Source of the DNA: Ardenticatenaceae bacterium
Lineage (GTDB): Bacteria > Chloroflexota > Anaerolineae > Promineifilales > Promineifilaceae
DNA: 64,000 nt
NCBI GenBank assembly: GCA_020634495.1
Contig: JACKBR010000005.1
Span: forward strand, 1 to 64,000
Direction: 5' to 3'
The notes under the pieces are model-generated. The model saw only the letters and a list, made by a program, of their open reading frames with translations, had not been told where the DNA came from and did no database searches. Numbering within the stretch: the stretch's first letter is position 1; every line of letters starts with the position of its first letter. Shown here piece after piece: positions 8,630-18,190 of the stretch. The position numbers and the translations under genes are program-made.

Positions 8630-10091
8630 GTTGCTTTTTGTTCATCTGCGTTCTATCGATTAATGCCCGTGTACCATATTTCAACTTCTTGCGGCCTTCT
8701 AAGGACATGGTGCCAGCTTGCGAAATTCGATCCATTTCCTGCTGGGCCTGCTGCGCCAGAGCCGGTTCGCCCGCTTCCAACAGGCGCGTGCTCAAGTGAC
8801 GCATCCGTGTTGCGGCCACATCTAGCCGACCGGCTTCCACCTCTTGCCAAACCTTCTCATTCATACGGTACATGTTCATGACCCGCACAGCCTCTACAAT
8901 ATCGTCTGGAGGAATTTCCTTGGGTATTTCAGACAGCACATACAGGCAGTGGGTGTGCTTAAAGGTTTGTTCGTGCAATTGTGGGCCGGGCACATCTACC
9001 TTAACTTCAACCGGCAGGTTGATCCGCGTTTCCACCTGGTTTGGCGCAATGACCAGCTCTAGCAGGATGGAAACAGCAGCGCGTCCCTCTAAATTGCCGA
9101 GTTGGAGCGTCTCTTTCTCCAGAGACAGCGGCTGCGCAAACGGCTCTAGCTTAAACCCATATTTAACCGCCACTTGTTTATGCAGGCTAGTGTTGAATGT
9201 AATGTTCTGGGCGTAAATGGTGCCCAACCCCTGAATACGCTTTTGCAGATGCGCAATGATTTCCTGGGGCTGCTCTATAAAGTCAGACTGTCCGCCAGAA
9301 GGGGAAACCAGTTTATCTAAAAAATTATCGTTCCATTCGGTGCCCAGGCCAAAGGCGCAAATGCCAACGTTTTGGTCGGCCATGCGCTGGGCCAGTTCCA
9401 GGCATTGGGCGGTATCGCCGTAGGTGTGGCCGTCAGTCAGCAAGATGAGCTGGTTGGTGTATTTGCTCAGGTCTGCTTTGCTTAATTCTTGCCAGCCAGC
9501 CAGCAGCCCCTGGAAAATTTCTGTGCCGCCAGAAGCCTGCACCGCCCGTAGCTGGCCAATAACGGCCGTTGGGTTTTCTACCTTACCCGCTGGCACCACC
9601 ACCTCGCTTCTGTCACTAAAGCTGACGATGGACAGGACATCTGCCTGGGTTAGTCTATTCACAATGAGTTCAACGGCCGTTTTTACGTGGCTCAGGCGGC
9701 TGCCCTGCATGGAGGTGCTTCTGTCTAATACCAGGCTTAGGTTTAACGGCCGTTGCTTGGATTCCTGCGCCGGGGGCAAAATATTAACCAGTAAATAAAC
9801 CACCTGCTCAACATCTGAAACTTTAATGCGGTCTCGACTGGCTTTTACCTGTAAATTGACCAGGCTAAACGCTTTGGTTTCTGCAAGCAACGAATCATAC
9901 GTTGCTCGCCGGTCTGGGTCGCTCAGCACCTCGTAGGCGGTTAGTAACCGGGCATAGGCGGGGTTGGTTTGTTTGTCTTGCTGGTTCTGGGGGATTTTGC
10001 CGGATAAAGTTGTGAAGGCTGCCCGAATTTGATCAGGGGTTGCCTGTTGGGTTACTCCTAAAATTGCGTAATACTCAAACTCTTTATCCAT
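8622..10091 (-). CDS. J-domain-like plus von Willebrand factor A protein
   Basis: 489 residues. Residues 1-70 resemble a DnaJ J-domain (EYYAILGVTQQATPDQIRA ... YEVLSDPDRRATYD), but the HPD tripeptide between helices II and III is absent; the loop reads SGKIPQNQQ. It therefore probably cannot stimulate Hsp70 ATPase and may serve as a docking module. Residues about 125-300 are a VWA domain with an intact MIDAS (DRSTS, then later Thr and Asp positions such as LTDGHT). The remainder is a beta-rich, then helical tail, as in VWA proteins linked to inter-alpha-trypsin-like domains. No signal peptide, so cytoplasmic. It is translationally coupled to the FHA gene downstream and lies in the kinase/phosphatase block. 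Confidence 0.88.
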   Translation of the reverse strand: MDKEFEYYAILGVTQQATPDQIRAAFTTLSGKIPQNQQDKQTNPAYARLLTAYEVLSDPDRRATYDSLLAETKAFSLVNLQVKASRDRIKVSDVEQVVYLLVNILPPAQESKQRPLNLSLVLDRSTSMQGSRLSHVKTAVELIVNRLTQADVLSIVSFSDRSEVVVPAGKVENPTAVIGQLRAVQASGGTEIFQGLLAGWQELSKADLSKYTNQLILLTDGHTYGDTAQCLELAQRMADQNVGICAFGLGTEWNDNFLDKLVSPSGGQSDFIEQPQEIIAHLQKRIQGLGTIYAQNITFNTSLHKQVAVKYGFKLEPFAQPLSLEKETLQLGNLEGRAAVSILLELVIAPNQVETRINLPVEVKVDVPGPQLHEQTFKHTHCLYVLSEIPKEIPPDDIVEAVRVMNMYRMNEKVWQEVEAGRLDVAATRMRHLSTRLLEAGEPALAQQAQQEMDRISQAGTMSLEGRKKLKYGTRALIDRTQMNKKQHD

Positions 10092-10263
10092 AAAAAGACG
10101 GGCGTATCGCCTGGGTACCGCTCTTCTGTTGTCTGGTGGGGAATGGGTGGCGGGTAAAACAAAAATCTAAGGCTGTACATAGATAGCTGCCAAAGTGCAT
10201 CTTACACCATCAAGCTATCCTCTGATTTACCCTCCTCAATGCCTGACACTTGTTATACGTCGA

Positions 10264-11223
10264 TCATAAGGAAAAGTCTACAACAACGGCCGTAACATTA
10301 TCGTTGCTATGGGCGGCCAGTGCAGTTTCGTACAACTCATCAACAATCTGCGGCAAAGAAGCGTCTTGTTCCATCACTTGCTTAATGGTTTCATCAGGTA
10401 CAAAGCCACAAAGGCCATCGCTGCACAGCAGCAGCTTGCCCTGCCGGGGCAGCAGGCGCATGTAGGTATCTACTTCAACCTCTTCTCCCTGGCCCACGGC
10501 CCGCAGCAGCACGTTGCGGTAGCGGTACATGGTGGCTTCCTCAGCGGTGAGCGTTCCCACATCTTGCAGCCGCTGCACCAATGAATGATCCATGCTGATT
10601 TGTTCTAGCTTGTCATTGGCCAGCAGGTAAAGACGGCTGTCGCCAACGTGGGCCACGTGCAGCCGCCGACCCAAAACCAGGGCAATGGTAAGGGTTGTGC
10701 CGCTGTCCACCTCTGGATCATCTTCAAAAACGGCCGTGTTTGCCGCCTGTACCGCATCGAGCAGAACTTCTTGAATGGGCACCTGGGTGGGCGGCCCCAC
10801 TGTTTGCAGCAAAGGCATGTAAATTTTGCTCAAAATGTAATGTGCCGCCACCCGCGAGGCGATCCGGCTGGCAACATGCCCATTGGTATGCCCGCCCATG
10901 CCATCGGCCACAATGTACAGGCCAAAAGGAACCATAGAAAAATGACCGCCTGCTTCTGAGCTAAAAACAAGGCAGGAATCTTCATTACGCTCACGAGCGC
11001 CAACATCGCAGCGCACGCCAGCGCGTAAGGTTGGCTCCTCAATTTCTACCTCACTTGCCACAGTGCCCGTATCGATGGTGGCAGATGTTGCAGGTTCGTT
11101 AATAACGGCCGTTTCATCCAATTCGGCCGTTTGCGCCACAGCAGATTGGGCAGCTTCTGGTTCCGTCGCTGTCTTTTTCTTTGCCCGATCCTCAGGCTCG
11201 ATAAATGGCGGTGTCTCGTTCAT
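10264..11223 (-). CDS. PP2C-family Ser/Thr protein phosphatase
   Basis: A 319-residue metal-dependent phosphatase (PPM/PP2C, Stp/PrpC type). After about 70 residues of Ala/Thr/Glu-rich leader, the catalytic domain shows all motifs: RNEDS, DGMGGH (metal ligands), GTTLTIALV, HVGDSRLYL, CSDGLCGF and DNVTAVVV. I used ATG 11223 (MNETPPF) in preference to a TTG four codons upstream. It is expected to reverse the action of the kinase encoded just upstream on the same strand, 49 bp away; such kinase-phosphatase pairs are common in bacteria. No membrane segment, so cytoplasmic. Confidence 0.94.
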   Translation of the reverse strand: MNETPPFIEPEDRAKKKTATEPEAAQSAVAQTAELDETAVINEPATSATIDTGTVASEVEIEEPTLRAGVRCDVGARERNEDSCLVFSSEAGGHFSMVPFGLYIVADGMGGHTNGHVASRIASRVAAHYILSKIYMPLLQTVGPPTQVPIQEVLLDAVQAANTAVFEDDPEVDSGTTLTIALVLGRRLHVAHVGDSRLYLLANDKLEQISMDHSLVQRLQDVGTLTAEEATMYRYRNVLLRAVGQGEEVEVDTYMRLLPRQGKLLLCSDGLCGFVPDETIKQVMEQDASLPQIVDELYETALAAHSNDNVTAVVVDFSL

Positions 11224-11272
11224 AATAAAATCCAATCTTTTTGCATCGCCCCCAATGACTCAAGCTGAATCA

Positions 11273-13228
11273 TTAAGCTGGTAATGCATAAATATAATGG
11301 TTGGTTGAGCCGATGTAAACTACGCCATCAGCAATGGTTGGTGAAGAAATTACAGGCGAACCAGTATCAAACTGCCAGTTAATATCCCCTTTCTTGGCAG
11401 AAAGGCAATAGACAATCCCATCTGTACCGCCAAAATAAACGGCATCGTTCCACACCACAGGGGATGAGGCGATTTGCCCTGCCAATTCAAACGTCCAAAG
11501 CTGGCGGCCTGTGTCCATATCCAACACGTATAGATTGCCATCTGAGGAACCGATGTAGACTGAGCCGTTGTGTACTGTGGGGGATGAAACAATGGGGCGA
11601 CCGCTGCGAAAACGCCAAATAATCCAGCCTGTGTTGGCATCCAGGGCATACACCGTGCCGTCTAACGAACCCACAAACACAATTTCATCGGCCACAGCTG
11701 GGGATGACGTGACGTTGCGCTTGGCCTGTGCCTGCCACTTTGTTTTGCCGCTGGCAATTTCCAGGCAAAAGATGTAGCCGCCTTCGGTGCCAAAGAAGAT
11801 GCGCTCATCATCAACATACGCGGTAGAGCGAACGGGGGCATAGGCATTGGCCTTCCATTTTGAGCGCCCTTTTAACACTTCCAGGGCGTAGAAGTAGCCA
11901 TCGTCAGAACCAAAGAAGACGTGATCATAGCGAATGATGGGGGAAGAATAAATGGCTCCGTTGGTGGCAAAGCGCCAGTTTTGGCGACCCGTGCGCCGCT
12001 GAATGCAGTACAAATGTTTATCTACGGAGCCAATAAAAATATTGTCCTCGTATACAAAGGGTGTGCTGCCGCCAATGCTGTCTGAGGCCGGGAACTTCCA
12101 GGCAAACTCTCCGGTATCGCTGTTGAGCGCATACAAATTATTGTCGTAAGCGCCTACATACACCATATTGCCAGAAACGGCCGCTTTTCCCCGTATCTCA
12201 TCTTCACACTTAAACTCCCAAATGGGCTGTGCCTGGCTGACAATCTGAGCCGCTGCGGTATCTGTTGCCTGGGGAACTGCTACCCCAGGAATATTTGTGG
12301 TAGGAATAGGAATATTTGGATCGCTGTCGAAAACGGCCGTTGCCGGACGCTGTAGCAATACTTCCAGGGCATCCTTCAGGGCTTTGGCATCGGAGAAACG
12401 ATCTTTGGGGTCGTAGGCCAGGCAGCGCATGATAATGGCTTCGAAGGCTGGCGTGACGTGGGGATTCACTTTGGAAATCGGCCGTTCGGCAAACGTAAAG
12501 GGCGGCTCCAAACGCGGGTCTTGCTTGGTGAGCAGATGATGCAAAGTCGCCCCCAACGCATAAATATCGCCAGCAGGTTCCGCCTGTCCCCGGTATTGCT
12601 CTGGCGGGGAATACCCTTCTGTACCAATCATGGTACCCTTGTCGCCCATCTCAAACACTTTGGCAATGCCAAAATCAATCAGGCGAATGCGCTCCCGATG
12701 GTCTAGCATGATGTTTGAGGGCTTGACGTCGCGAAAGACAATGGGCTGCGGCTTTTGGCTGTGCAAATGGTACAGAGCATCACAAAGCTGCATGGCCCAA
12801 GAAATGGCCTTCTCCTGATCCAAATGATCCGTCTGCTCTTCCAGCCATTCGTCTAAATCTTTGCCCCGAATTAGCTCCAGCACCAGGTAAGAGCGATCCC
12901 CTTCGGTAAAATAATCAGAAACATCAGGGATGGCGGGATGATCCAACATGGCCAACATGCTGGCTTCCCGTTCAAACGATTTAATGGTGAGCGCCCGCAT
13001 TTGCGGGTCGGGGGCGGAGATGACCATTTCTTTAACGGCACACAGCTTGGTTACGTTGGGGAAGCGCATATCACGCGCCTGGTAAACCGAGCTAAAACCG
13101 CCAGCCCCCAGGGGGCCAACGATCCGGTATCGTTCTTGCAGCATGTCACCCGGCTGCAAGCCACTGCGCTGCGCCTTCTTTTGACGGCCTCTTTTGCTGG
13201 CAAGTTGTCTGGTCGTTAATCGCCCCAT
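11273..13228 (-). CDS. Ser/Thr protein kinase with C-terminal PQQ-type beta-propeller
   Basis: 651 residues. The Hanks-type kinase occupies about 30-300: glycine loop GPLGAGGFSSV, catalytic Lys66 (CAVKEM), catalytic loop FRDVKPSN (His of HRD replaced by Phe), DFG in LIDFGIAK and the P+1 region YSPPEQY. After a short Pro/Thr linker, about 345-651 carries roughly seven PQQ-like blades (repeats of the type YALNSDTGEFAWKF, VYIGSSDGNLYVLD). No transmembrane segment is visible between the two, so the propeller appears cytoplasmic, unlike many receptor kinases. It may scaffold substrates. The operon with PP2C, VWA and FHA proteins suggests one phospho-signalling module. Confidence 0.94.
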   Translation of the reverse strand: MGRLTTRQLASKRGRQKKAQRSGLQPGDMLQERYRIVGPLGAGGFSSVYQARDMRFPNVTKLCAVKEMVISAPDPQMRALTIKSFEREASMLAMLDHPAIPDVSDYFTEGDRSYLVLELIRGKDLDEWLEEQTDHLDQEKAISWAMQLCDALYHLHSQKPQPIVFRDVKPSNIMLDHRERIRLIDFGIAKVFEMGDKGTMIGTEGYSPPEQYRGQAEPAGDIYALGATLHHLLTKQDPRLEPPFTFAERPISKVNPHVTPAFEAIIMRCLAYDPKDRFSDAKALKDALEVLLQRPATAVFDSDPNIPIPTTNIPGVAVPQATDTAAAQIVSQAQPIWEFKCEDEIRGKAAVSGNMVYVGAYDNNLYALNSDTGEFAWKFPASDSIGGSTPFVYEDNIFIGSVDKHLYCIQRRTGRQNWRFATNGAIYSSPIIRYDHVFFGSDDGYFYALEVLKGRSKWKANAYAPVRSTAYVDDERIFFGTEGGYIFCLEIASGKTKWQAQAKRNVTSSPAVADEIVFVGSLDGTVYALDANTGWIIWRFRSGRPIVSSPTVHNGSVYIGSSDGNLYVLDMDTGRQLWTFELAGQIASSPVVWNDAVYFGGTDGIVYCLSAKKGDINWQFDTGSPVISSPTIADGVVYIGSTNHYIYALPA

Positions 13229-13263
13229 GATCGGTTGCGGTTTATCTCCTTGTCTAGGGGTTT

Positions 13264-13293
13264 ATTATAAGTTCACCTATTGCAAATAATCAA
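13264..13293 (-). promoter_or_regulatory. Predicted sigma-70 promoter for the kinase-led operon
   Basis: On the minus strand a -35 TTGATT (13293-13288) is followed after 18 bases by a perfect -10 TATAAT (13269-13264). Transcription would start near 13257, about 28 bases before the kinase ATG at 13228, with AAGGAG in between. No similarly good promoter was seen inside the following genes, so this one could drive kinase, phosphatase, VWA and FHA genes together. Confidence 0.55.
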
Positions 13294-13360
13294 GCGACTC
13301 GGTACTAATAGCATGAAACCAACGCTTTCTTTACAAACTTCGGGAAAATTCAGACCTGGC

Positions 13361-14125
13361 TCAAACGTTGCTACCTGCCCACCAGCGTCGCTCACCGCCA
13401 ATCTGGGTTGTGTACTGCTTAATTTGTTTTTCCAGATCGGCGCGATCGGCAAAAAAAGTAGACCTTTGTGAGGCGAAGGCCCAAATGGCCTCGATTTTGG
13501 CGCACACGGCCGTTTCCGGTAGCGCAATTGTGGTTGAATGCCAATTGCTGGAGGGTGGGGTGAGAACGGCCGTTAAATCTTCAACATCAACCACATACGG
13601 AAAATCCTCATAATAAAGAAGCCGCTCGCCAAAAACCCGCTCTGCCGCCTGCCGCACCAACCGGTGATCCACATGGTTGCCAATGGCCAATGGAGCATAA
13701 ATGTGCTCAGCGGCAGGCAGTTGGCCCAGCTGCTCGATTAGCAAATCTACCACCGCATCATCGGCAGGGTGCTGCGTGGTGATGACCGATTCCCAGGTCG
13801 GGTAGCACGGCTCGCCCGTAGCCGAGTCGGTGCGGTAAACGCAGTCGGGCACGTCCCAATGGCCGTAATCGGCCCCTAAAATGTGGCAGGCCGCCACGTC
13901 TTCGGCGCGACGGGCACGCACGGCAGCTTGGGGCAGTGCCCAGCGCTGGTGCAATTCCTGGGCAAAGGCAGAGAGGCGCAAACCGGGCGCAGGCTCCCCG
14001 GCCATTGGGGTGACAACCAAAACCGGATTGCAGTAGCTGGTTTCATAAAAAATCTGCCCACCGCAGGAAAGCGCGGCATCATCCAGGTGGGGGGAAAGAA
14101 AAATGGCTTTGTACCACTCACGCAT
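13361..14125 (-). CDS. PIG-L family deacetylase
   Basis: A 254-residue LmbE/PIG-L-type zinc-dependent deacetylase that removes acetyl groups from N-acetylglucosaminyl compounds. The zinc-binding motif SPHLDDAALSCGG is at residues 10-22, and a third ligand is expected in the NHVDHRLV stretch (about 150). The start ATG 14125 (MREWYKAI) places that motif near the N-terminus as usual. The frame continues open upstream to 14338, but that part is the out-of-frame 3' end of cysS. The gene overlaps the cysS stop by 8 bases, suggesting coupling. The substrate cannot be told; a role in thiol (bacillithiol-like) or glycolipid synthesis is possible. Confidence 0.9.
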   Translation of the reverse strand: MREWYKAIFLSPHLDDAALSCGGQIFYETSYCNPVLVVTPMAGEPAPGLRLSAFAQELHQRWALPQAAVRARRAEDVAACHILGADYGHWDVPDCVYRTDSATGEPCYPTWESVITTQHPADDAVVDLLIEQLGQLPAAEHIYAPLAIGNHVDHRLVRQAAERVFGERLLYYEDFPYVVDVEDLTAVLTPPSSNWHSTTIALPETAVCAKIEAIWAFASQRSTFFADRADLEKQIKQYTTQIGGERRWWAGSNV

Positions 14126-15501
14126 GGGCGGCGCTCCGCCTGAGTTCCGGGCCGCTGGGCGTGTCGGTGATGTCGTAGCCAGCGGCGGCGATTTGGTCGC
14201 GCAGGGCGTCGGCTTCGGCCCAATTTTTGGCGGCGCGGGCGGCTTGCCGCTGCTCGGCCAGGGCCACAATCTCAGCGGGGATGGGCTGCTCGGCCTCCGG
14301 CTGCCACTCAGCCAAACCCAGCCCCAGCACGCGGTCAAATTCTACAATGGTGGCCTTTTTTACGCCGCCGGGCAGGTCGCTCTTCACCAAATTCCAGACG
14401 ACGGCCAGGGCGCGGGGCATGTTCAGGTCGTCGTTCACCTGCGCGGTGAAGTCGGCCAGGAAAGTTTCGTCGGGTTGGGTGGGATCGGGCCATTGGGAAA
14501 CGGCCGTACGCAATCGCTGTAACGCCGTCGCCGCCCCATCCATCGCCTGCCAGTTAAACGTTATTTTGGATCGATAATGCCCACCCAGGCAGAAAAAGCG
14601 AAACACCAGCGGGTCGTAATCACGATCCAAAATCGTTTGCAGCCGCAAAAAATCGCCGGACGATTTGGACATTTGAGGCCATCGAGCTGCAAAAAGTAGC
14701 CGTGCAGCCAAAAGTTGGCCAGCCGAGTGCCGTGGCACGCCTGCGTCTGGGCAATCTCGTTGGGATGGTGCACCATGATGTGGTCTTCGCCGCCGCAGTG
14801 GATGTCGAAGAAGGTGCCCAGGTAGTGGGCCGCCATCGCTGAACATTCGATGTGCCAGCCGGGGAAGCCAACGCCCCAGGACTGTCCCACTCCATCTGCC
14901 GCTGCGCGTCTGGCGGACTGAACTTCCACAGGGCGAAGTCGGTGACGTTGCGCTTTTCGCTCATGGCGATGCGGCTGCCTGCCTGCAAACCCTCGATGTT
15001 GAGCCGGGCGATGTAGCCGTAGTCGTCCAGCCTGGACGTGTCGAAGCAGATGCCGTCGCTGGTACGGTAGGTGTAGCCGTTGGCCTCGATGCACTGGATC
15101 GCGGCGATTTGCTCCCGATGTGGTCGGTGGCCTTGCACCAGATGTGCGGCTCGTGGATGTTTAGCAGTTGGCTAAATCTTGCTTGAACGCTTCAGTGTAA
15201 ATGTCGGCGATTTCCCAGGCACTTTGCCCGCGCGACGGGTGCCCACTTCCATCTTGTCCTCGCCCGCGTCGGCGCTCGTCGGTGAGGTGCCCCACGTCGG
15301 TGATGTTCATGACGTGCAGCACCTCGTGCCCATTGAATTCCAGCACGCGGCGCAAAATATCCTCAAAGATGTAGTACGCAGGTTGCCGATGTGGGCGTAG
15401 TCGTAGACGGTGAGGCCGCAGGTGTACAGCTTAACTTGGGGCGGCGTGAGGGGGGTGAACGGCCGTACTTTTCGCTCGTAGGTATCAAACAAGGTTAACA
15501 T
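14118..15501 (-). pseudogene. cysS: cysteinyl-tRNA synthetase, interrupted by about seven frameshifts
   Basis: Charges tRNA-Cys. The pieces are recognisable in order but in different frames: start [12 protein letters not shown] with [19 protein letters not shown] (15501 to about 15380), then [54 protein letters not shown] with [38 protein letters not shown], and a KMSKS-like [11 protein letters not shown]. Only the last 560 bp (14118 to about 14680) is continuous. I place breaks near 15375, 15275, 15230, 15175, 15120, 14880 and 14680. The gene is normally essential and the protein fragments are well conserved, so sequencing or assembly errors are more likely than true decay, but the sequence alone cannot decide. 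Confidence 0.85.
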
Positions 15502-15538
15502 GCTGGATAGCTTACATCAGTCTGGGGTGTTGTCGAAG
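15477..15538. repeat. Copy 1 of a 62-bp direct repeat covering the cysS start
   Basis: This copy spans the first codons of cysS (minus strand) and about 40 bp upstream. A near-identical copy with two differences lies at 16425-16485. Confidence 0.85.
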
Positions 15539-16424
15539 AAGGGAGGAACAAGGCTTGTGAGTCCATTGAAAAGCAACGCAAGACGCAAGAACGCAGAGTT
15601 TTACAAGGTCATTGGCAGAAAATCTTCTGATTGTTCGGAAATCCGCGCTGCGGTGACAATGACAACGTTCGTTAATTATCCAGCATTGATGACAAAGTTA
15701 ACGAATCAACGGCTTCAAGTCGCAAATCTTGCGTTGTGGGTCGGGTCAAAATGGGGCCGGATGCTGCAAGAGTTGTGATGAAGGGCGGTTCGGCGATGAG
15801 CGCATCTCCAGCATCGCTTTATGGATGACGAAGAAGACGGCCGTTTGGAACACTCGCAATAGATTAACCCAGAATCTCAGGCTCGAAACAAAGCTTCTGG
15901 GCCTGATGAATGTCGTGTCGTTTGTTGTAGCCAGAACTCTACCAAACTGATGGTTAAACGTGCCGGTTTGTTTTCGCAACCAATCGTAACCAGCAGCGCA
16001 TTTGGCAACGGCGTAAATAAGCAAATTGCTAATAACGGCGAGAATCATTCGTCTCCGTCCTGCAAGCAGGCCGATTGGAGTTGTTTTGCCAGGCCTAATT
16101 CGGGTCCTGATATATATCGCTGGAAACTCGGCTGCGCTTTTGAGTCTGGCCAGGTTTGAGCGTTTTATCGTTGCCCTGTTCACGCATCTGTCGTCACTGG
16201 AAATTTGAGCGGATTGCAGGTCCGCTGTCAGAACAAAGATGAATGAGTCTGAACACTTCATGGTTGTTAAGGGGAAGCTTCAACTCTTTTCAATTTGATC
16301 ACAGGCGATAAAGCCATTTCAACTCTCCGCGTTTCCGTCTTGTCTTGTTTATTTTCGCAGCGAGTGGGGATGTTAAATCGGTATTGTTTCTGATCAAACA
16401 ATCTCGCTGATTACTGTTTTCGGC

Positions 16425-16485
16425 CGTAGGTATCAAACAAGGTTAACATGCCGGATAGCTACATCAGTCTGGGGTGTTGTCGAAG
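16425..16485. repeat. Copy 2 of the cysS-start direct repeat
   Basis: 61 bp matching 15477-15538 with one substitution and one single-base deletion, 948 bp away in the same orientation. On the minus strand it again reads Met-Leu-Thr-Leu-Phe-Asp-Thr-Tyr, then stops after four more codons. The 880 bp between the copies may be an insertion with duplicated flank, or an assembly artefact. Confidence 0.8.
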
Positions 16486-17869
16486 GATGAACGGTGTTGG
16501 GAGACTTGCTTGAGGCGTATTGGTTGTGATACTCTGGTAGCGAGAGTCTTTGAGGTCATAGACTCACTTATGGGAAGGCAGAGCCATCATAAGATTATTG
16601 ACGCTTGCATCACTTCTTGACTGATTATGGAGACGCTCAATTGTAGTTGCGTAATCCATGAATAAGGGATTCGATAATTTAAGTAATCAGCTGCATTAGA
16701 GCCACTTCTTAGTAACGATAAAGGTCGTCGATATCTGTCAGATCTCCTCTCTGATGCCAAAGACTTTTCGGCGCTTGTAACTCACGTAAGCATAGTTTGG
16801 GTCGAGCTTGATAGCCTTGTCGAAATCGGCGATGTCATATCTCTTGAATTAAATAGAAGACTCTCGGTTCCTGGTAAAAAGATTCAGAATCAAGAATCCA
16901 ATCTGAAATCCCGTACGATGGCCTGGCAGATTACTAAGAGGAAAGCCAGCCTCTTCCGTTGATTAACTTTAAGCATCTTTAAGTTTGATTTCAGGATTGC
17001 TTCTATTAGTGGCAATAGCCACATAATTTGTCAGATTGTTGAATTAGTAGACTTGCCTATAGTTATCAGCATTTCAGTGATTCAGAGGACTTCGTATTAT
17101 AAAGCTGCAATAAAGGCTTGGGTCTGGTCAACGCTCTGCTAGAAGCACCGTTGAGGACAACGCTAAATCAACACTATCGATGTTTGGAACCATTCATTTA
17201 ATCGATATATAGGTCGTTTTGCTCATGACTAGAGACTCTTAGGTGTGCAAGATTCAACCAGCTAACAGTTGAGGAATGACTTGTCATCAAAATGTTTTCA
17301 AAGCGAGATAGCGGTTAAACAGCTTATATCAAAACGTCAAATAAGATACGCCGATAATGTTTGATATTGTTGACAATTCATTCCAAAGACGCTCACGATA
17401 AAGCCATCATCTCGTAAGGAATAGCATCCTTTTCACCTATTGTAAGCAAATATTTAAGCGGATACGGTTGAATTTCTTCACAGACCCCAGTCAAAAATAA
17501 TCGTTTCCCTTCAATTAGCCTGCCAATCGGTCAGCAATGATCGCGAATCAAACCGTCAACGAGGCAAAGCTGACATGTCGAATCCTGCCGATCAGATTAA
17601 AAACGGAAGAATTGCACAAACCAAGGATTCATGACGTGCATACCTGGGTGAAGCCGCCAAAACAACGTCCCAGCAGGAGCCGCTCGATGACACCGCATTT
17701 TGAGCAACTATTTGGCTGGGATGTGCCCGCACAATGGCTGTCAATCAGCCCATTTCCAGTCCGGCTAGCAGGGCAAACAGGGTCAAGGCAATACTTCCAC
17801 ATTGCACTCGCACCAGCAGCAAACGGTGCTGCTGTAGACGTCTGTCCATGGACGTATTCGCAGGATAAG

Positions 17870-18190
17870 AGCCGCCATTGAATCTACTGCGCTCATCCAA
17901 GCACGACGAAATCAACGAAGTGATGCTCTGCCTCATCGCCCGCAGCTACGGTGTCCGCGCCAGGCCATGTCAGGGCCTTTGGTTTTGATGAACGCACGGT
18001 CGACAGCTGGGGCAGGCCGGTATACCATTCCGGTCAGAATTCCATGAATGACCGATTTGGTGGCAGCCACTGCTGGAAATCGTTTGCATCGTACAGGTGA
18101 CATGAGACATGACGAAATCTTTCAAAGTCAAAGAAAGGTTAAGTGCAGGCAATTGAATTATTTGGGTCGAGTTGATGGCTTTATTGTAAT
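17870..18190 (+). mobile_element. Possible remnant of an IS1-like transposase gene
   Basis: Reading across shifting frames gives a run resembling a transposase found in cyanobacteria and Chloroflexota: NLLRSSKHDEINEVMLCLIA, then a trace of the FGFDERTVDSWG helix-turn-helix motif near 17975-18015, then a weak match to the motif that usually reads VQADEIRVK with IIWV nearby (18090-18170). Each piece needs a frame change and several stops interrupt it, so this is at best a decayed or error-filled copy. No terminal inverted repeats could be defined. Confidence 0.3.

Noticed and set aside
7018..13228. Type VI secretion regulatory cluster
   Set aside because: Kinase, phosphatase, FHA and VWA genes fit, but no Tss structural gene is present.
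13361..14338. Longer PIG-L gene starting at 14338
   Set aside because: The extra 71 residues are the out-of-frame 3' end of cysS; the zinc motif is correctly placed from ATG 14125.
15746..16261. A 171-codon open frame on the minus strand
   Set aside because: Composition is not protein-like for this genome, no family resemblance, no RBS, and it lies in the disordered stretch.
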